From assembly GCF_013449725.1 (NCBI RefSeq), contig NZ_JACCFF010000006.1, positions 62,001 through 126,000 on the forward strand: a DNA stretch of 64,000 nt, given 5' to 3'. Source of the DNA: Mycobacteroides sp. LB1 (lineage in GTDB: Bacteria; Actinomycetota; Actinomycetes; Mycobacteriales; Mycobacteriaceae). Shown piece after piece: positions 1-8,715 of this stretch. Numbering within the stretch: position 1 is the first letter of the stretch; each line of letters starts with the position of its first letter. Below the pieces are notes generated by a model. It was not told the DNA's origin. It saw nothing but the letters and a program-made list of their open reading frames with translations, and did no database searches. A program made the position numbers and the translations under genes.

Positions 1-3000
1 GCCTCACTGACGGCGCCTCCTCGCGTCGTAACCAGCTGCTGGTCGACCTGGGTTCGGAGCTGAACCTGAGCGCTATCGACGGAGCCGCGGAGGCGGACCT
101 GTCCGGATTGCGGACGCAGGTCACCAAATTGGCGCGCACCTACAAGCCTTTCGGCCCGGTGCTGTCGGACTCGATCAATGATCAGCTCAAGACGGTCTTC
201 GGACCGTCGGGTAAGCGTCCCGCCGCCATCGGCGAGCGGGTGCGCAAGACCTGGGAGCTCGGCGAGGGTTGGGTCAAGCATGTGACCCTCGAGCTGGCAC
301 TCGGTACCCGTGAGGGCACCAGCGTCCGCGGCGGCGATCTCGGCGGCCTGGCGGCCAGCACGCTGACGGACGGCAATGCGGTGGACGCGGCGATCGACGC
401 TGCAGTTGCCGCGGTGGCTGCGCGTCGCGGTGTCGGCGTAACGCTGCCTTCGGCGGGCGGTGGCGCCGGCGCGACGGTCGATGCCGCCGCGCTGAGCGAG
501 TTCACCGACCAGATCACTGGTCGCGACGGAGTTCTCGCCTCGGCGGCCCGTTTGGTGCTCGATCAGCTGGGCCTCGCGGCCCCGGTCGTCACTCCCGACG
601 GTGCCACCGACACCGAGCTCGTCGAGCTGGTATCTGCCGAGTTGGGCTCGGATTGGCCACGTTTGGTGGCTCCGACGTTCGACGGCAAGAAGGCCGTGGT
701 GTTCGACGATCGCTGGGCCAGCGCCCGCGAGGATTTGGCGCGGTTGTGGATCACCGACGAAGGCGAGATTGACCAGGATTGGCAGAGTCTGGGCCTCCGA
801 TTTGAAGGTGCCGGGCACGCTGTTGCCGCGCAGGCGAATTGGTGGCAGGGCAAGTCGCTGGCGCAGGGACGCAATGTCCACGCCTCGCTATTCGGACGCA
901 TTGCCGCCGGAGCCGAGAGCCCGGATAGCGGCAAGTGGGGTACCGAGGTCGCGGTGGTGACGGGTGCTTCCAAGGGCTCGATCGCCGCGTCGGTGGTGGC
1001 CGAGCTGCTATCCGGTGGAGCGACGGTTATCGCCACCACTTCGCGTCTGGACGAGGACCGTTTGGCCTTCTACCGCAACCTGTATCGGGAGAGCGCACGG
1101 TTCAGCGCCAAGCTGTGGGTGATACCGGCCAATATGGCCTCGTACGCCGATATCGACGCATTGGTGCAGTGGGTCGGCAGCGAGCAGTCGGAAAACCTTG
1201 GGCCGATGTCGATTCACCTCAAGGACGCGCAGACCCCGTCCTTGCTATTCCCGTTCGCCGCACCGAAGGTGGTCGGGGATCTGTCGGAGGCCGGCGCGCG
1301 TGCCGAGATGGAGATGAAGGTGCTGCTGTGGGCCGTGCAACGGCTCATCGGCGGTTTGTCCGCCATCGGTGCCGAGCGCGATATCGCCTCGCGTCTGCAC
1401 GTGGTGCTGCCCGGTTCGCCGAACCGCGGCATGTTCGGCGGCGACGGTGCGTACGGCGAGTCCAAGGCGGCCCTCGATGCGCTGGTTACTCGTTGGAAGG
1501 CGGAGTCGTCGTGGGCATCGCGCGTCAGCCTGGCGCACGCGCTGATCGGCTGGACCCGCGGCACCGGGCTGATGGGTCACAACGACGCCATCGTCACCGG
1601 CGTGGAAGAAGCGGGAGTCACCACGTACTCCACCGCGGATATGGCGTCCATGCTGTTGGCGCTGTGCACCCCGGAGGCACGGGTTCAGGCCGCGCAGGCA
1701 CCGGTCGAGAAGGATCTCACCGGTGGGCTGGCCGAGGTTGAACTCGATATGGCCGAGCTGGCCGCGAAGGCCCGCGAGGAAATGGAAGCCAAGGCGAAGG
1801 CCGAAGCCGCCACGGCCTCCGACGATGAAGACGATCCGAATTTCATTGCGGCACTGCCATCTCCGCCGCGTGGATACACCTCGGCGCTGCCGCCGGAATG
1901 GGCCGACCTCGATGTCGACCCGGCCGATTTGGTGGTCATCGTCGGTGGTGGCGAGCTCGGCCCGCTGGGCTCGTCGCGTACCCGTTACGAGATGGAGGTC
2001 GGCGACGAACTGTCGGCGGCCGGTGTGCTGGAGCTTGCCTGGACCACTGGACTGGTCAAGTGGGAGAACGACCCCGAGGCCGGTTGGTACGACGCCGAAA
2101 CCGGTGAACTGGTGCCGGAGTCGGAGTTGGTGGAGCGCTACCACGACAAGGTGGTAGCCAACATCGGTGTCCGCGAGTTCGTGGACGACGGTGCGATCGA
2201 TCCCGATCATGCCTCGCCGCTGCTGGTTTCGGTGTTCTTGGACAAGGACTTCACCTTCACGGTGGCCACCGAGGCCGAGGCCCGCGAGTTCGTGAGGTGG
2301 GATCCCGAGCACACCGTTATCCAGCCGCTGCCGGAGGGCAGCGACTGGCAGGTGACTCGCAGAGCGGGCACCGAGGTTCGCGTCCCGCGCAAGACCAAGC
2401 TGTCGCGGACCGTGGGCGCGCAGATCCCGACCGGTTTCGATCCGACGGTGTGGGGTATCACCCCGGACATGGTCGGATCCATTGACCGGGTGGCGCTGTG
2501 GAACATGGTCGCGACGGTGGATGCGTTCCTGTCGGCGGGCTTCACCCCGACCGAGCTGATGCGTTGGGTGCACCCGAGCCTGGTGGCCAACACCCAGGGC
2601 ACCGGTATGGGCGGCATGACCTCGATGCAGACCATGTACCACGGAAACCTGTTGGGCCGTAACAAGCCGAACGACATCCTGCAAGAGGTGCTGCCGAACG
2701 TCGTTGCCGCGCACGTGGTTCAGTCGTACGTCGGTTCCTACGGTTCGATGATCCACCCGGTAGCGGCCTGTGCCACCGCCGCGGTGTCCGTCGAGGAAGG
2801 CGTCGACAAGATCCGGCTCGGCAAGGCGCATCTGGCGTTGGCCGGTGGTTTCGACGACCTGACGCTGGAGGCCATCATCGGCTTCGGTGACATGGCTGCG
2901 ACTGCCGACACCGAGACAATGCGGGCCAAGGGCATTGCGGACAAGAGATTCTCGCGCGCCAACGACCGTCGTCGCCTCGGGTTCGTCGAGGCGCAGGGTG

Positions 3001-3827
3001 GCGGCAGCGTGCTGCTGGCGCGCGGTGACCTGGCGCTCAAGATGGGTCTGCCGGTGCTGGCGGTGGTTGCGTACGCGCAGTCCTTCGGTGACGGCGTGCA
3101 CACCTCGATCCCGGCTCCGGGTCTGGGTGCGCTGGCGGCCGGGCGTGGCGGCAAGGACTCGGATCTGGCGCGCTCGCTGAACAAGCTGGGCGTGACGGCC
3201 GATGACATCGCCGTGATCTCCAAGCACGACACGTCCACGCTCGCCAACGATCCCAACGAGACTGAGCTGCACGAGCGGCTTGCGGCCTCGCTGGGGCGCT
3301 CGGACGGCGCGCCGCTGTTCGTCATCTCGCAGAAGAACCTGACCGGTCACGCCAAGGGCGGCGCCGCGGTGTTCCAGATGCTGGGCCTGTGCCAGGTGCT
3401 GCGCGACGGGGTCATCCCGCCGAACCGCAGCCTGGACTGTGTCGATGACGAGCTGGCCACCAGCCAGCACTTTGTGTGGCTGCGCGAGTCGCTGCCGCTC
3501 AAGGAGAAGCTGCCGCTGAAGGCGGGTCTGGTGACGAGCCTGGGCTTCGGTCACGTATCGGGCCTGGTGGCGCTGGTGCACCCGCAGGCCTTCATCGCCT
3601 CGCTGCGTCCGGAGGATCGCGACGACTACGAGAAGCGTTCGCACGAGCGCATTCTCAAGGGCCAGCGTCGACTCGCGTCGGCGATGGCGGGCGGCCGGCC
3701 CATGTACGAGCGGCCGGACGGGCGTCGCTTCGACCACGATCACGATGAGTCGGAGAAGCGTCAGGAAGCGTCCATGCTGTTGGATCCGGGTGCGCGCCTG
3801 AGTGAGGACGAGGTCTACCACCGGTGA
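1..3827 (+). CDS. fas: Type I fatty acid synthase, C-terminal part (5' end outside window)
   Basis: This is the C-terminal ~1275 residues of the multifunctional FAS-I that makes the C16-C26 acyl-CoA precursors of mycolic acids and phospholipids in the cytosol. The frame is open from base 3. It opens inside the acyl-carrier domain: the segment DGASSRRNQLLVDLG resembles the fungal FAS motif around the phosphopantetheine serine, which puts the attachment Ser at codon 18-20. A ketoreductase domain follows, with the NADPH motif VTGASKGSIAA near base 955. The ketosynthase has its active-site Cys at codon 2769 (AACATAA) and His residues at codons 3225 (KHDTST) and 3348 (NLTGHAKGG). The ACP-KR-KS order is that of mycobacterial FAS-I. 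The stop overlaps acpS by 4 bases (GTGA), coupling the synthase to the enzyme that activates its carrier. Confidence 0.97.
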   Translation, partial: LTDGASSRRNQLLVDLGSELNLSAIDGAAEADLSGLRTQVTKLARTYKPFGPVLSDSINDQLKTVFGPSGKRPAAIGERVRKTWELGEGWVKHVTLELALGTREGTSVRGGDLGGLAASTLTDGNAVDAAIDAAVAAVAARRGVGVTLPSAGGGAGATVDAAALSEFTDQITGRDGVLASAARLVLDQLGLAAPVVTPDGATDTELVELVSAELGSDWPRLVAPTFDGKKAVVFDDRWASAREDLARLWITDEGEIDQDWQSLGLRFEGAGHAVAAQANWWQGKSLAQGRNVHASLFGRIAAGAESPDSGKWGTEVAVVTGASKGSIAASVVAELLSGGATVIATTSRLDEDRLAFYRNLYRESARFSAKLWVIPANMASYADIDALVQWVGSEQSENLGPMSIHLKDAQTPSLLFPFAAPKVVGDLSEAGARAEMEMKVLLWAVQRLIGGLSAIGAERDIASRLHVVLPGSPNRGMFGGDGAYGESKAALDALVTRWKAESSWASRVSLAHALIGWTRGTGLMGHNDAIVTGVEEAGVTTYSTADMASMLLALCTPEARVQAAQAPVEKDLTGGLAEVELDMAELAAKAREEMEAKAKAEAATASDDEDDPNFIAALPSPPRGYTSALPPEWADLDVDPADLVVIVGGGELGPLGSSRTRYEMEVGDELSAAGVLELAWTTGLVKWENDPEAGWYDAETGELVPESELVERYHDKVVANIGVREFVDDGAIDPDHASPLLVSVFLDKDFTFTVATEAEAREFVRWDPEHTVIQPLPEGSDWQVTRRAGTEVRVPRKTKLSRTVGAQIPTGFDPTVWGITPDMVGSIDRVALWNMVATVDAFLSAGFTPTELMRWVHPSLVANTQGTGMGGMTSMQTMYHGNLLGRNKPNDILQEVLPNVVAAHVVQSYVGSYGSMIHPVAACATAAVSVEEGVDKIRLGKAHLALAGGFDDLTLEAIIGFGDMAATADTETMRAKGIADKRFSRANDRRRLGFVEAQGGGSVLLARGDLALKMGLPVLAVVAYAQSFGDGVHTSIPAPGLGALAAGRGGKDSDLARSLNKLGVTADDIAVISKHDTSTLANDPNETELHERLAASLGRSDGAPLFVISQKNLTGHAKGGAAVFQMLGLCQVLRDGVIPPNRSLDCVDDELATSQHFVWLRESLPLKEKLPLKAGLVTSLGFGHVSGLVALVHPQAFIASLRPEDRDDYEKRSHERILKGQRRLASAMAGGRPMYERPDGRRFDHDHDESEKRQEASMLLDPGARLSEDEVYHR

Positions 3828-4231
3828 CCGTTGTCGGTATCGGGATCGACCTGGTCACCATCTCCGAGTTCGGGGAGCAGTTGGCCAGTCCCGGAACGGC
3901 TTTCGGGTCCGCGTTTACGCCGGGGGAGCGGCGTGACGCGGCCTCAAAGACCGGTGGCGAGGCACGGTACTTGGCAGCGCGTTGGGCGGCGAAAGAGGCC
4001 GTCATCAAGGCGTGGTCTGGGTCGCGATACTCGCAGCGGCCGGTGCTGCCGGAGAACATCCACCGCGATATCGAGGTGGTGACGGACACGTGGGGGCGTC
4101 CGCGCATTCGGCTTTCGGGGGCGATAGCCGAGTACCTGGCCGATATGACGGTGCACGTGACCCTGACCCACGACGGTGACACCGCGGCGGCGTTCGTCGT
4201 CCTGGAGCAGGGTGACCAGCCGCAAGCTTAG
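3824..4231 (+). CDS. acpS: Holo-[acyl-carrier-protein] synthase AcpS
   Basis: This 4'-phosphopantetheinyl transferase (135 aa) moves the phosphopantetheine arm from CoA onto the carrier-domain Ser of FAS-I. The AcpS Mg/CoA-binding signatures are visible: GIGIDLV with Asp9, and RWAAKEA with Glu58. FTPGER and the C-terminal VTLTHDGDTAAAFVVLE strand are also typical. The GTG start overlaps the fas stop by four bases (GTGA), so the two genes are translationally coupled; fas-acpS adjacency is standard in mycobacteria. Length is normal for the family. It ends 9 bases from the convergent MFS gene, and no hairpin is evident between them. Confidence 0.96.
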   Translation: MTVVGIGIDLVTISEFGEQLASPGTAFGSAFTPGERRDAASKTGGEARYLAARWAAKEAVIKAWSGSRYSQRPVLPENIHRDIEVVTDTWGRPRIRLSGAIAEYLADMTVHVTLTHDGDTAAAFVVLEQGDQPQA

Positions 4232-4240
4232 CTCAATTCC

Positions 4241-5854
4241 TCAGATTCGGGTTTCGGCAGCCGGCTCAGTCGGTGCTGGGACTGAGGAGATGAGTGCAGT
4301 CGCAATGAGCCCTGCCACGAGAAAACTCGCAGCTAGATAGCTGCCCAGCGCGACGCCGTGCGCCATTGCGTCGCGGGCGGCGTTGGCGATTGCCGCCGTG
4401 TGTGGTTGCGCGGCGAGTGTCTCGATAGCGGCGCCCGCGCTGCCCACGACCGCGTGGGTGGTGGCCTCGGATTGGGGCCCGGGCACGCCGAGTGCCGCCA
4501 GACTGCCGCTGAGCCGCGAGCCGAGAACGCTGAAGAAAGTTGACGTGAGTACCGCGATCCCCAGGGCTGATCCGAGCTGACGAAACACGCTCTGCAGGCC
4601 GGACCCCTGACCGGAGCTGTGCTCGGGGACGTCGGCGAGCACCACGTTGGTCACCTGCGCGGTCGCGAACCCGACGCCAATTCCGTAGACGAACAGTGTC
4701 GCCGCGATGGCCCACCATGTGCTGTCGGGCCGCGCTAGGAATCCGAGCACGGCCAATCCCAACGCCTCCAACGCCAAACCGATACGGACCAGGCCGAGAG
4801 ACGAGATCTTTTGGGCCATGCCGAAGCTGGCGGCACTAGCCACGAAGCTGCCGAGCGCCACGGGCACCAGAGCCAATCCGGCCTGGACGGGGCTGTATCC
4901 CAACGCGAACTGCAGCCACAGTGGAAGGACCGCCACGATGCCGAACTCGCCCAGCCCGATAATCAGCGTTGCAATGTTGCCGTTGCGGAAAGAGCTGATG
5001 GATAGGAGCCGGACATCCATCAGAGCTTTGGTCGGCTGCCCCGGCGCGATGCCGCGGGTCAGGGCGACTTGGCGGGCAGTGAACGCAACTAGGGCCAACG
5101 CCGCCAGGACCAGAGCGACGAATACGGGCGAGATGCCGAACATCCACCGTATGCCGAGAAGCTGAAACGGCTCGGTGCTGCGGACCCATCCGTATGTGCG
5201 GCCGTCGATCAAACCGAAGGCGAGTAGACCCAGGCCGATGGTCGAGTACACCGCGCCCAGGACATCTACTCCCGCGCTGGTGCGTGGTGAGCGCGGGATG
5301 AACATCAGGGCGCCAATGCAGATCACCGCGACGAGAGGAATGTTGATCCCGAAAGCCCAACGCCACGAGGCATGTTCGGACAGCCAGCCGCCGAGTAGGG
5401 GCCCCAGCGCTGTAGCGGCGCCGATTGTGGACCCCCAGATCGCGAACGCCTGGCCTCGCGCCTTGCCGGTGAACAGCACGTTGAGTAGAGCAAGCGATGT
5501 CGGCAAGATCAGGGCCGCTCCCGCGCCCTGCAAGAAGCGTGCCAGCACCAACCACTCACCGGTCGGAGCCAGGCCCGCCAGCAGACTAGTAGCACCGAAA
5601 ATGATTACGCCGGTGAGGAAGACGCGGCGGGCGCCGAGAATGTCGGAAGCGCGGCCGACGAGCAATAGCAGCGCCGCGAACACGATCGCGTAGGACTCCT
5701 GCACCCACTGCGCTTGAACGGACGTAACACCGAGATCGCGCACGATCGAGGGAATGATGACGTTGACGATCGTGGTGTCCACGACGATCAGGGCCACCCC
5801 TAACGCGATGGCGACCAAGCCCAACCATCTGCGGGCGTTATCTGGCAGGTTCAT
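4241..5854 (-). CDS. DHA2-type MFS drug/proton antiporter (EmrB/QacA-like)
   Basis: Inner-membrane multidrug exporter of 537 aa, the usual size for the 14-helix DHA2 branch of the major facilitator superfamily. Helix 1 carries the DHA2 signature VVDTTIVNVIIPSI, the loop 2-3 motif is GRASDILGARRVF, and an antiporter motif C-like stretch (GPLLGGWLSEHASWRWAF) follows. The C-terminal third continues as alternating hydrophobic helices. It is divergent from a MarR gene, and tandem inverted repeats lie 8-33 bases upstream of its ATG, overlapping its Shine-Dalgarno stretch. That is the classic arrangement of a MarR-repressed efflux pump. The substrate cannot be inferred. Confidence 0.93.
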   Translation of the reverse strand: MNLPDNARRWLGLVAIALGVALIVVDTTIVNVIIPSIVRDLGVTSVQAQWVQESYAIVFAALLLLVGRASDILGARRVFLTGVIIFGATSLLAGLAPTGEWLVLARFLQGAGAALILPTSLALLNVLFTGKARGQAFAIWGSTIGAATALGPLLGGWLSEHASWRWAFGINIPLVAVICIGALMFIPRSPRTSAGVDVLGAVYSTIGLGLLAFGLIDGRTYGWVRSTEPFQLLGIRWMFGISPVFVALVLAALALVAFTARQVALTRGIAPGQPTKALMDVRLLSISSFRNGNIATLIIGLGEFGIVAVLPLWLQFALGYSPVQAGLALVPVALGSFVASAASFGMAQKISSLGLVRIGLALEALGLAVLGFLARPDSTWWAIAATLFVYGIGVGFATAQVTNVVLADVPEHSSGQGSGLQSVFRQLGSALGIAVLTSTFFSVLGSRLSGSLAALGVPGPQSEATTHAVVGSAGAAIETLAAQPHTAAIANAARDAMAHGVALGSYLAASFLVAGLIATALISSVPAPTEPAAETRI

Positions 5855-5861
5855 GATATTC

Positions 5862-5887
5862 CTTCATGGTGAAGTAACTTCATGAAG
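5862..5887. promoter_or_regulatory. Tandem inverted-repeat operator between MFS and MarR genes
   Basis: Two inverted repeats sit back to back: CTTCA-tgg-TGAAG at 5862-5874 and the perfect palindrome CTTCATGAAG at 5878-5887. They lie just upstream of the MFS ATG (complement of 5852-5854) and ahead of the MarR start. The half-site CTTCA/TGAAG recurs four times. The position and symmetry fit a MarR dimer site that represses both genes; the protein-site assignment is inference. Confidence 0.7.
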
Positions 5888-5949
5888 AAGGTATGGTGTC
5901 GAGAGTTGCTTGTCAAAATGCCGCCGGAAACGGAGGCAAAGGAGGTTCC

Positions 5950-6462
5950 GTGGCACGGAAGACGTCTGGCGACGTTGTGGCACAACGTATTCTGCTTATG
6001 GCAGAGATGCGCAGCCTGGACGCGACCTTCGCGGAGCTGGGTAGGCACCTCGCGGCATCGCTGGGGATGCATCACACCGACGCGGTCGCGTTGCTGGAGA
6101 TCGTTGAGGCGGAGCAGCGAGATGAACCGTTGTCACCGGCCAGGCTCGGCGAGCGTGTCGCCCTGACATCGGGTGCGACGACGGCGCTGGTCAATCGGCT
6201 CGAACGTGCGCATCACGTTGTACGTACACGGGAACACGCGGACCGGCGCGTGGTCAGCTTGCACGCCACAGAGCACGTCCGAGGGTTGGCCGAGCAGTAC
6301 TTCGGACCGCTGGGCGATCGCCTCGACGAGATGATGAGTCAGTACCCGGCCGAGCAGCGTCGGCAGTTCATCGATTTCATGGTCGATCTGCGCACCACGC
6401 TGGAACATCACCTGCGCGAACAGGATTCAGAAGTGCGCCCAACTCAGAGTCCGAGCGTCTGA
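5950..6462 (+). CDS. MarR-family transcriptional regulator
   Basis: Winged-helix repressor of about 170 aa, probably ligand-responsive. The GTG at 5950 is chosen because AAAGGAGG lies just upstream (5938-5945); a longer in-frame start at 5893 would run through the leader. The recognition segment LSPARLGERVALTSGATTALVNRLE followed by a wing with DRRVVSLHATEHV is the MarR signature (shown here in part: VALTSGATTALVNRLE). The C-terminal helices form the dimer interface. It is divergent from the DHA2 exporter with a shared operator between them, so it most likely represses the pump and itself. Confidence 0.9.
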   Translation: MARKTSGDVVAQRILLMAEMRSLDATFAELGRHLAASLGMHHTDAVALLEIVEAEQRDEPLSPARLGERVALTSGATTALVNRLERAHHVVRTREHADRRVVSLHATEHVRGLAEQYFGPLGDRLDEMMSQYPAEQRRQFIDFMVDLRTTLEHHLREQDSEVRPTQSPSV

Positions 6463-6481
6463 ACGGCGTCGAGTCGGCCGC

Positions 6482-6955
6482 CTAGACGGACAGGTCGCGG
6501 CGCAGCTTGGCGACGTGTCCGGTCGCCTTCACGTTGTACTGCGCTACCTCGATGTTGCCCTTTTCGTCTACGACGAAGGTTGATCGGATGACGCCCACGA
6601 CGATCTTCCCGTACAGCTTCTTCTCACCGAAGGCGCCATACGCGGTGAGTGTTGTCTTGTCCGGATCAGACAGCAGCGGGAAGTTCACACCGTCGTGCTC
6701 GCGAAACTTGGCCAACTTCTCGGGCCTGTCGGGGGAGATGCCGACGACGTCGAGACCGGCACCGTTGAGTTCGGCGAGGCTGTCGCGGAAATCGCAGGCC
6801 TGCTTGGTGCAGCCGGGCGTCAGGGCAGCCGGATAGAAGTAGACGATCACCTTGCGGCCCTTATATGAGGACAGCGACACCTTGTTGCCGTCGGCATCGA
6901 GCAGGGTGAACGCAGGCGCTTTGTCGCCAACCTCGAGTCGCTTGGTCTCCGCCAT
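6482..6955 (-). CDS. bcp: Thioredoxin-dependent thiol peroxidase (Bcp/PrxQ)
   Basis: Atypical 2-Cys/1-Cys peroxiredoxin of 157 aa that reduces H2O2 and organic hydroperoxides in the cytosol using thioredoxin. The peroxidatic motif TPGCTKQACDFRD holds the catalytic Cys49 with the PrxQ resolving Cys54 five residues on. The start at 6955 (MAETKRLEVGDKAP) is preferred over an upstream extension because AGAAAGG precedes it and the N-terminus then matches Bcp proteins. It is divergent from the DUF3618 gene; the intervening 83 bases hold both promoters. Confidence 0.95.
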   Translation of the reverse strand: MAETKRLEVGDKAPAFTLLDADGNKVSLSSYKGRKVIVYFYPAALTPGCTKQACDFRDSLAELNGAGLDVVGISPDRPEKLAKFREHDGVNFPLLSDPDKTTLTAYGAFGEKKLYGKIVVGVIRSTFVVDEKGNIEVAQYNVKATGHVAKLRRDLSV

Positions 6956-7038
6956 GGCCGGTGCCTTTCTGTTGACCCGTACAGTTGTTGCCCTAGGGTA
7001 GTTGCTTGAGTTCAACTGCAGACGTGGAGGAGTGTCAG

Positions 7039-7275
7039 GTGGCCAGGGATCCCGAGGCAATCAAGGCCGACATCGACAAGGCGCGCGATCAGCTTGCGGC
7101 GACAGTCGACACCCTGAGTGACCGCGCCAATCCACAGCGTCTGGCCGAGGATGCTAAGGCTTCGGTGCTCGCGACCCTGAACAAGCCGGCCATCAAGTTC
7201 ACCATCCTGGGCTTCGGCGCCGTGGTAGCGGTGCTGGTGGTCCGAAAGGTCTTAGGCAAGTTCCGTCAAGACTGA
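7039..7275 (+). CDS. DUF3618 small membrane protein
   Basis: Short protein of 78 aa. The N-terminal half has the DUF3618 helix signature (RDPEAIKADIDKARDQLAAT followed by VDTLSDRANP). A single C-terminal membrane helix (FTILGFGAVVAVLVVRKVL) ends in a basic tail. GTG 7039 is chosen because GGAGGAG sits 6 bases upstream; a TTG at 7006 would bypass that site. Its neighbour bcp recalls Rv2520c-Rv2521 in M. tuberculosis. The function of the family is unknown; a membrane-anchored accessory role is the most that can be said. Confidence 0.85.
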   Translation: MARDPEAIKADIDKARDQLAATVDTLSDRANPQRLAEDAKASVLATLNKPAIKFTILGFGAVVAVLVVRKVLGKFRQD

Positions 7276-7603
7276 GGCGGCGCGAGCCGGGCCTACCCGG
7301 CGATCGATCAGTGTGTTCATGGAGCGATGGTCGAGTCGACCCTCAACTCGCGCTCGTTTCGATGGACTACTGGCCGTCGTATAAGCCGTCATAATGACGC
7401 CAAGTCGGATTGGGAGTTTCCTTCCTGCGCCTGGCCTCCGATAGCGGTATTCCTCTCCGCTCCCATTAGTGGAGGATTTATCCGGCCAAGTTGCCGTGGA
7501 ACTGGCGACACTTGCTTCGTCGCTGGGCTAGGTACTTGCGGTATGTGATCCCAGGTCCGTTTTTCTTCGGGCCGAACGTTTCCCGGAATCGACTGAACTG
7601 GTG
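7276..7603. other. Intergenic stretch without a supported gene
   Basis: These 328 bases lie between the DUF3618 gene and the convergent XRE regulator. A GC-rich hairpin (GCCGGG-ccta-CCCGGC, 7286-7301) follows the DUF3618 stop. A 73-codon open frame at 7327-7548 has no ribosome-binding site or recognisable domain. Base composition is lower in G+C than the flanking genes from about 7360 on. No tRNA or repeat is seen. Confidence 0.6.
7286..7301 (+). terminator. Possible U-tract-less hairpin terminator after DUF3618 gene
   Basis: A perfect 6-bp GC stem, GCCGGG/CCCGGC with a 4-base loop, begins 10 bases after the stop. No T-run follows. Hairpins without a U-tract have been proposed as mycobacterial terminators, but this is a weak call. 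Confidence 0.3.
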
Positions 7604-8563
7604 TCAGATTTCCTCATCGAGGGGAGCCTCGACCACCATCTTCGCCTGCTGACCTCCCCGTCCATCCCTGGCTGGTGACTGTTTCTGGTCTATGTCTGGT
7701 TGGCTACTGTGCGGGTGGACCGCGGACTTGGACACCGCGGTGTCGGCGGTGCTGGCAAGGGACGCGAGTAACCCCATTTTCTCGGCGCTGACGGTGCCGG
7801 GTGAAGGGTGGAAGATGGATAGGAGCTGGCCTTCGGTGCCGGTGATGGCGAGTTTCTCAAGATTAAGGGTGAGGTCTCCGACTTGAGGGTGCTGGACACG
7901 GATCGGGAAGCTTTGGGGAGGGGCAACATCGTTGCGGGCCCATAGCCGCCGGAAGTGTTCGCTGGATAGCGACAGTTCACCGACCAACTCGATGACCCGA
8001 GGGTCGCCAATGTCGCTTCCGATGGATTTCCGGAATACAGCGACCAGCACGCCGGCGTTGAGCTCCCAGTCCGGGTAGAGCGCCTGATCGGCCGGATCAA
8101 GGAAAAGTGTGCGCAGGTAGTTATCGCCGACCCGCAAATTAGGTGACAAGGCGTGGGCAAGACCATTGGCGGCGAGTATGTCGAAGCATCGATCGAAGAC
8201 GAAGGCCGGCAGCGCGAGGGTGTCGAGCAGCTGCAGGATGCCAGCAGGGACGGGTTCGCGGCGGGTTCGGCGGCGGCGCTGCCGGGGCTGCGGTCCGGAC
8301 AGACTTAGCAAGTGGTCGGCGCCGGCCTGATCGAGTTGCAGGACTCGGGCCAGTGACTCGAGGACTTGTGTTGAGGGGTTGCGGTCGCGGCCCCGTTCCA
8401 GGCGTAGGTAGTAGTCGGAGCTGATGCCGGCGAGCATGGCGACCTCTTCGCGCCGCAGCCCTGCCACGCGCCGCACGCCCCGGGCAGGTAAGCCGACATC
8501 GGAGGGCGCTACCAGCTCGCGGCGGGCGCGTAGGTAGTCGCCGAGCAGATTTTCCTTGCTCAT
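7604..8563 (-). CDS. XRE-family regulator with MmyB-like ligand-binding domain
   Basis: DNA-binding protein of about 319 aa. The N-terminal helix-turn-helix (LRREEVAMLAGISSDYYLRL, then ERGRDRNPS) is the form found in the streptomycete/mycobacterial MmyB-like group. The middle region is the matching PAS-like ligand pocket (ALPAFVFDRCFDILAANGLA; later FRRLWARNDV). The last ~60 residues are low-complexity and vary in such proteins. The ATG at 8563 (MSKENLLGDYLRARR) is the likely start; a GTG three codons upstream is also open. It is divergent from the aldo/keto reductase at 8716 across ~150 bases, and regulators of this family often control such an adjacent oxidoreductase (inference). Confidence 0.9.
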   Translation of the reverse strand: MSKENLLGDYLRARRELVAPSDVGLPARGVRRVAGLRREEVAMLAGISSDYYLRLERGRDRNPSTQVLESLARVLQLDQAGADHLLSLSGPQPRQRRRRTRREPVPAGILQLLDTLALPAFVFDRCFDILAANGLAHALSPNLRVGDNYLRTLFLDPADQALYPDWELNAGVLVAVFRKSIGSDIGDPRVIELVGELSLSSEHFRRLWARNDVAPPQSFPIRVQHPQVGDLTLNLEKLAITGTEGQLLSIFHPSPGTVSAEKMGLLASLASTADTAVSKSAVHPHSSQPDIDQKQSPARDGRGGQQAKMVVEAPLDEEI

Positions 8564-8715
8564 AGCCACCACGGTAGCGATCTAGATGACGTTGTGCCTG
8601 TGCCCTGTCACTCCCAGGATCAAGGGGGCTCTGCCTATTTCTTGCCGTAGGCCTGAATCTGGAGCTGCCATGCGCGAACTGACTGCGCAGACATATAGGC
8701 ACGAGGAAGGACTCG

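Noticed and set aside
1245..3821. An 858-codon open frame on the minus strand opposite fas
   Set aside because: It is a mirror of the codon bias of fas; it is rich in Arg/His/Gln with no domain, and fas motifs on the other strand are unambiguous.
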